Source: an uncultured Collinsella sp.
GTDB lineage: Bacteria; Actinomycetota; Coriobacteriia; Coriobacteriales; Coriobacteriaceae
NCBI GenBank assembly: GCA_900550595.1
Contig: URTB01000052.1
Coordinates: 1 to 8,387 of the forward strand
Reading direction: 5' to 3'
DNA: 8,387 nt
Part shown: positions 6,674 to 8,387 of the stretch, in pieces
How the letters are laid out: each line of letters opens with the position of its first letter
How positions within the stretch are numbered: position 1 is the first letter of the stretch
Position numbers and translations under genes: made by a program
The notes under the pieces: generated by a model
The model's input: the letters and a program-made list of their open reading frames with translations, nothing else
Database searches by the model: none
What the model was told of the DNA's origin: nothing

Positions 6674-6695
6674 CCAAGCCGTTCTTCGGCCCTGG
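6674..6695 (-). other. Intergenic hairpin between fabG and fabF
   Basis: On the minus strand GCCG-AAGAA-CGGC forms a four-pair core, extended by CCAG on the left pairing with TTGG on the right, including one G-T wobble, past a single bulged G. It fills most of the 39-base gap and ends four bases before the fabF ribosome binding site. There is no T-run, so it is not a standard terminator. A role in RNA processing or in tuning FabF translation is only a guess. Confidence 0.4.
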
Positions 6696-6698
6696 TTT

Positions 6699-7472
6699 CT
6701 ACATCGCCATTCCGCCGTCGACGCGTACGACCTCGCCCGTAATGTAGGCAGCCGCATCGCTCGCCAAAAAGCGCACCACGCCGGCCACTTCCTCGGGGCG
6801 CGCCATACGCTTTAGGGGAATCTGCTCCTCGGTTGCCGCGCGAACCTTCTCCGAGAGCTTTGCCGTCATATCCGTCTCGACAAACCCGGGGGCGACCGCG
6901 TTCACTCGTACGCCGCGGGACGCAAGCTCGCGCGCCACCGCCTTGGTCAGGCCGATCACGCCCGCCTTGGAGGCAGCGTAGTTGGCTTGCCCGGCATTGC
7001 CCATCAGGCCCACGACCGAGCTCATGTTGACGACGCAACCGCCGCGCTGGCGCATAAAGGTCTTGGTGAGTGCGCGCGTCATATTGAATGTTCCCTTGAG
7101 ATTGACATCAAGCACGCGATCGAAGGCGTCATCGCCCATGCGTATGAGTAGGCCATCGCGGGTGATGCCGGCGTTGTTGACAAGCGCCCAAATGGAGCCA
7201 AAGTCGTTGAGGACCGCTTCCACGCACGCGTTGACGGCAGCGGGGTCGGCCACGTCGCATTGATATGCGCGTGACGCGGCGCCGGCCGCCTCGCAGGCTT
7301 CGCACGTCTCGCGCGCCGCATCGACGCCGCCGGCATAGACAACGGCGATATCAAAGCCGTCCTCCGCCAGACCGACAGCGCAGGCGCGGCCGATACCCCG
7401 CGAGCCGCCCGTGACCAGTGCCACGCGACGCGAGTCGTTGCGCTCGAGCGCGCCGTTGTTCAAGTTGCCCAT
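6699..7472 (-). CDS. fabG: 3-oxoacyl-[acyl-carrier-protein] reductase
   Basis: The 257-residue short-chain dehydrogenase uses NADPH to reduce 3-ketoacyl-ACP to 3-hydroxyacyl-ACP. Family marks are the cofactor loop TGGSRGIG (21-28), CDV (72-74), NNAG (99-102), Asn124 in DVNLKGTF, and the catalytic Ser152, Tyr165 and Lys169 (NMSS ... NYAASKAG). VNAVAPGFVETDMT (190-203) and the C-terminal ITGEVVRVDGGMAM are typical of FabG rather than of general SDR enzymes. Compared with the about 244-residue E. coli protein it has roughly a dozen extra N-terminal residues of low complexity (MGNLNNGALERND). The start is supported by AAAGGA five bases upstream of ATG 7472. It lies 30 bases after fabD, and this position in the cluster makes the assignment secure. 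Confidence 0.96.
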   Translation of the reverse strand: MGNLNNGALERNDSRRVALVTGGSRGIGRACAVGLAEDGFDIAVVYAGGVDAARETCEACEAAGAASRAYQCDVADPAAVNACVEAVLNDFGSIWALVNNAGITRDGLLIRMGDDAFDRVLDVNLKGTFNMTRALTKTFMRQRGGCVVNMSSVVGLMGNAGQANYAASKAGVIGLTKAVARELASRGVRVNAVAPGFVETDMTAKLSEKVRAATEEQIPLKRMARPEEVAGVVRFLASDAAAYITGEVVRVDGGMAM

Positions 7473-7502
7473 GTCATTCCTTTCGGGTTACAGCCCTGTG
7501 GC

Positions 7503-8387
7503 CTATGCGAGCTCGTCGGCAATAGCTGCGACCTGCTCGGCCGTTTCGCACGAATACACGCGAACGTCGCTCAGCGTACGCTTGACCAGGCCCGACAGCG
7601 TTTTGCCAGGGCCGACCTCAATAAACGTGTCGATGCCCTGATCCTGCAGGGTATGCAGCGTGTCGACCCAGCGAACGGCATGGCTCACCTGGTTGGCCAA
7701 GACATCCGATGCCGCTCGCGGGTCCGCCGGATAGGGTGCCGCCGTCATGTTTGCCATGACCGGAATCAGCAGCGAAGACGGCGCGTTGCCGGCTTGGATA
7801 TACGTCGCCAGCCCCTCAGTCGCCTCGGCCATATAGGGGCTATGGAATGCACCCGACACCGCGACCTTCATGGCGCGACCGCCAGCCTCTTTTACCAGGA
7901 CGTCGAGGGTCTGCAACGCATCGGGCGCTCCGGCCACAACCGTCTGCTGGGGACTGTTGTAGTTGACTGGCCAGCAGTCCTCGCCGGCCTGTTTTGCCAG
8001 GCCCTCGACTTGCGCCGCATCGAGCTTGATGACGGCGCGCATGCCGCCCGGATGGCGCTCGGCAGCCGCGGCCATTAGCGCCGCGCGCTCGCACACGAGC
8101 TCAAAGCCCGCTCGCGTATCGAATGCCCCCGCAAAGGTGAGCGCGGCGACCTCGCCTAGCGAAAAACCCGCACAGGCGGCAGGTATCACGCCGCGCTCAC
8201 GCAGGGCGGCAGCCGCTGCCAGGTCGTGAACGAACACGCACGGCTGCGTGTTCTCGGTCTGCGAGAGCTCCTCCTTCGAGGCGCTCCGGCACTGCTCGCT
8301 GGTCCCCGGGCGCACCTCATCGGCAATGGCGAACACCTCGGCGGCCGCCGGCGATGCCTCGATCAGGTCGACGCCCATCGCGGGGTG
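7503..8387 (-). CDS. fabD: Malonyl-CoA:ACP transacylase, 5' end missing at window edge
   Basis: The visible 294 residues transfer malonyl from CoA to ACP. The frame continues in phase to the last base, reading HPAMGVDL at the edge, which corresponds to the segment after the conserved N-terminal GQGSQ motif. About 15 residues are therefore missing, and the Met at 8378 is internal. Visible motifs (fragment numbering) are the TENTQP block (44-49), the nucleophile Ser76 in AGFSLGE, Arg101 in CERAALM, catalytic His182 in SGAFHSPYM, and EVGPGKTLSGL (257-267). The residue before the nucleophile is Phe75, where the classic FabD motif GHSLGE has His; the rest of the active site is intact, so it is probably functional. 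It ends in TAG at 7503, 30 bases before fabG, and is the first gene of the visible part of the operon. Confidence 0.95.
   Translation of the reverse strand, partial: HPAMGVDLIEASPAAAEVFAIADEVRPGTSEQCRSASKEELSQTENTQPCVFVHDLAAAAALRERGVIPAACAGFSLGEVAALTFAGAFDTRAGFELVCERAALMAAAAERHPGGMRAVIKLDAAQVEGLAKQAGEDCWPVNYNSPQQTVVAGAPDALQTLDVLVKEAGGRAMKVAVSGAFHSPYMAEATEGLATYIQAGNAPSSLLIPVMANMTAAPYPADPRAASDVLANQVSHAVRWVDTLHTLQDQGIDTFIEVGPGKTLSGLVKRTLSDVRVYSCETAEQVAAIADELA

Overview
The window is most likely a chromosomal segment of a GC-rich Gram-positive bacterium of the Coriobacteriia type (Collinsella or a close relative). The assignment is an inference. It rests on the GC-rich, Ala/Arg/Gly-heavy coding, a fused accD-accA gene, and a Firmicutes-like order of type II fatty-acid synthesis genes in an apparently actinobacterial base composition. 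No rRNA, tRNA or other taxonomic marker is present to settle it.

All supported genes lie on the minus strand, so transcription runs from the right edge to the left. In that order they are fabD (malonyl-CoA:ACP transacylase, 5' end cut by the window edge), fabG (3-ketoacyl-ACP reductase), fabF (3-ketoacyl-ACP synthase II), accB (biotin carboxyl carrier protein), fabZ (3-hydroxyacyl-ACP dehydratase), accC (biotin carboxylase) and accDA (carboxyltransferase beta and alpha subunits in one polypeptide). Gaps range from a 14-base overlap to 39 bases, and nearly every gene has a good Shine-Dalgarno sequence, so this reads as one operon. The order matches the fabD-G-F-accB-fabZ-accC-D-A block known from streptococci and other Firmicutes. 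The genes that usually precede it (fabH, acpP, fabK, and a FabT- or FapR-type regulator) would lie beyond the right edge.

Together the Acc proteins carboxylate acetyl-CoA to malonyl-CoA, FabD moves the malonyl group to ACP, FabF condenses it with acyl-ACP, and FabG and FabZ do the first reduction and the dehydration. The enoyl-ACP reductase that completes the cycle is not in the window.

Forty bases after accDA comes a gene that does not belong to lipid synthesis: a free-standing EIIC membrane domain of the glucose/beta-glucoside PTS family, without EIIA or EIIB partners. It is bracketed by two same-orientation copies of a short, partly palindromic repeat, each starting at the stop codon of the preceding gene. 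A strong Rho-independent terminator follows and probably ends the whole transcript. Beyond it is about 80 bp of A/T-richer spacer and perhaps the first ten codons of another gene.

The most unusual points are the repeat-bracketed orphan EIIC gene at the end of an essential fatty-acid operon, the repeat copy that supplies the accDA stop codon, the accD-accA fusion, and a His-to-Phe change next to the FabD nucleophile. I see no evidence of a wholly new system here. The bulk of the window is core metabolism.
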